Shown here piece by piece: positions 6,525 to 7,374 of a stretch of DNA of 7,374 nt. The notes under the pieces were generated by a model. It was not told the DNA's origin and made no database searches. It saw only the letters and a list, made by a program, of their open reading frames with translations. Numbering within the stretch: position 1 is the first letter of the stretch; every line of letters starts with the position of its first letter. The position numbers and the translations under genes are program-made. This stretch comes from Candidatus Dormiibacterota bacterium (lineage in GTDB: Bacteria > Chloroflexota > Dormibacteria > Aeolococcales > Aeolococcaceae), in assembly GCA_027451645.1 (NCBI GenBank), contig DAIDIX010000088.1, positions 1-7,374 on the forward strand, given 5' to 3'.

Positions 6525-7121
6525 TTACTCATAGTTCTTCGGGACCTTCCGTGGATGGATGGATTCCCCACGGGAGAGCATTTCGACATACCCAGCAAGT
6601 TTTCGCTCCCGTGTAGTTGACCTTTTGACTGCGTTGAGTCGGTAAATGATGGCGTAGCGATTTGCAGCATCCAGCTTGGCAAATGTATCTGCTGCATCTG
6701 AATTTTCCGCAAGGGCCCGTGCAAGATCTGGTGGAATATCCATGTTTGCCTGTCCGAGATATGCCCTTTGCCACGTACCTTTGGACTTTGCAGCTTCCAC
6801 TGCTGCCACTCCCGCAGGTTGCATTCGACCCTCCTCGGTGAGGCGAATAATGTTCTCAACATTTCTCGCAGACCACGCACTATTGTGCTTGCGCGGGGTG
6901 AAACGCTGAACATAGCTTTCAGCATCGCGTCGTGCGAGCTGACCGTCAATCCAGCCGAAGCAGAGAGCCTCATCAAGTGCTTCTGCATACGTGAGGGATG
7001 TTGTACTGCCACCCTTTTTATGCAGTACAAGCCAGACTCCTGGATGGGTTGCATGGTGGCTCACCAGCCACGCTCGCCACTGTTCAGCATTGTCAACGAG
7101 CAGTTCCACGAGATCTTGCAT
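6525..7121 (-). CDS. YdeI/OmpD-associated family protein
   Basis: A 198-residue cytosolic protein of the YdeI or OmpD-associated (OmdA) family, found in many bacteria and of poorly known function. Some members have been linked to resistance to antimicrobial peptides or bacteriocins. The family signatures are ALCFGWIDGQ (52-61) and RFTPRKHNSAWSARNVE (73-89). The C-terminal part (F147 to G185) has the helical pattern F.KLD..NRYAIIYRLNAVK, then TRERKL..YVEMLSRGE. The length is typical. The start is ATG at 7121, the only ATG before the conserved region, with a weak GAG element at 7129-7131. A perfect 14-bp palindrome lies just upstream. The next gene on the strand, pepN, begins 274 nt later, so the two are probably transcribed separately. 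The family call is sound; the biological role is not known. Confidence 0.87.
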   Translation of the reverse strand: MQDLVELLVDNAEQWRAWLVSHHATHPGVWLVLHKKGGSTTSLTYAEALDEALCFGWIDGQLARRDAESYVQRFTPRKHNSAWSARNVENIIRLTEEGRMQPAGVAAVEAAKSKGTWQRAYLGQANMDIPPDLARALAENSDAADTFAKLDAANRYAIIYRLNAVKRSTTRERKLAGYVEMLSRGESIHPRKVPKNYE

Positions 7122-7289
7122 GCTGATACTCTACCGTGTGCACACGGCACACGTGTCTCCATTCAAGAGGCCATTGAGTGCATTAGGACCATGACGTTTT
7201 CCTGTCAAGCTCCACATGAGGTCTGCTCACTTCTCTGAAGCAGAAGGCAGCAATTGACTGGTGCTATCGCAGTGCGTGAGAATGAACCT
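7122..7289. other. Divergent intergenic region between the YdeI-family and lipoprotein genes
   Basis: This 168-nt stretch must contain promoters for both outward-facing genes. Toward YdeI there is a TTGACA (minus strand, 7208-7203), but the best -10 after it, CCTAAT at 7187-7182, is only 15 nt away. Toward the lipoprotein there is TTGACT (7254-7259) with GAGAAT (7278-7283) 18 nt downstream. Neither pair is convincing. The 14-bp palindrome near 7140 is the clearest element. Confidence 0.4.
7134..7147. promoter_or_regulatory. 14-bp perfect palindrome upstream of the YdeI-family gene
   Basis: CCGTGTGCACACGG is its own reverse complement and ends 12 nt before the ATG at 7121. A second, 8-bp palindrome ACACGTGT sits at 7149-7156. 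In DNA this looks like a binding site for a dimeric regulator. In RNA it could fold as CCGTG/CACGG with a TGCA loop next to the weak ribosome binding site. No regulator is encoded in the window. Confidence 0.45.
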
Positions 7290-7374
7290 ATGCGCATAAA
7301 GGCAATGGCTGCTGCAATGTTGTGTGTATCAATAGTGGCGACACTTTCTGCCTGTGGCCAGTCAGTCCACGCCA
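7290..7374 (+). CDS. Putative lipoprotein, N-terminus only (continues past the window)
   Basis: Only 28 codons are present. They read as a complete lipoprotein signal peptide: a basic n-region MRIK, a hydrophobic core AMAAAMLCVSIVAT (5-18), and the lipobox LSAC (19-22), with C22 as the lipidated residue. The export and signal peptidase II route therefore seems clear, but the mature function cannot be told; substrate-binding lipoproteins often begin this way. ATG at 7290 is preceded by a weak GAGAA (7278-7282). An in-frame GTG at 7272 would add six charged or polar residues before the n-region and is less likely. The gene is divergent from the YdeI-family gene. Confidence 0.72.
   Translation, partial: MRIKAMAAAMLCVSIVATLSACGQSVHA

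Noticed and set aside
6407..7054. 215-residue minus-strand frame overlapping the YdeI-family gene
   Set aside because: Same strand but a different phase from the recognisable YdeI/OmdA frame; the translation is low in family signal and rich in Ser, Arg and Gln.

Overview
The window looks like ordinary bacterial chromosome, densely coded on both strands and about mid-50s percent G+C by eye. It has GTG as well as ATG starts, AGGAGGAA-type ribosome binding sites, Leu codons mostly CTC/CTT, and many TGCA words. The M1 aminopeptidase resembles the Streptomyces lividans-type PepN and the methyltransferase resembles the DesVI/TylM1 enzymes. Both point weakly to Actinomycetota or a relative, but I cannot place the organism firmly. 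I see no insertion sequence, phage gene, CRISPR array or toxin-antitoxin pair.

Layout, left to right. Plus strand: the 3' part of gcvT (cut by the window edge), gcvH 16 nt later, a tRNA-Val(CAC) 39 nt after gcvH, and a class I SAM methyltransferase 31 nt after the tRNA. Minus strand, read right to left: a YdeI/OmpD-associated-family protein (7121-6525), a large M1 aminopeptidase (6250-3653), a 60-residue probable membrane protein (3363-3181), a HesB/IscA-family iron-sulfur carrier (3073-2696) and a GNAT acetyltransferase (2680-2117). The GNAT gene runs head-on into the methyltransferase with 2 nt between stop codons. At the right edge a plus-strand gene begins with a clear lipoprotein signal peptide and leaves the window.

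Functional links are modest. GcvT and GcvH are two of the glycine cleavage proteins and probably share a transcript; the P-protein is not the next gene. HesB and GNAT are 15 nt apart and probably co-transcribed. The aminopeptidase, methyltransferase, GNAT and YdeI-family proteins have no evident common pathway.

I do not find an undescribed multi-gene system. The points most worth checking are the unrecognised 60-aa membrane ORF, whose stop overlaps (ATGA) an in-frame upstream start for HesB; perfect inverted repeats lying directly against the ribosome binding region of three minus-strand genes; and an A-C mismatch in the T-stem of the tRNA-Val.
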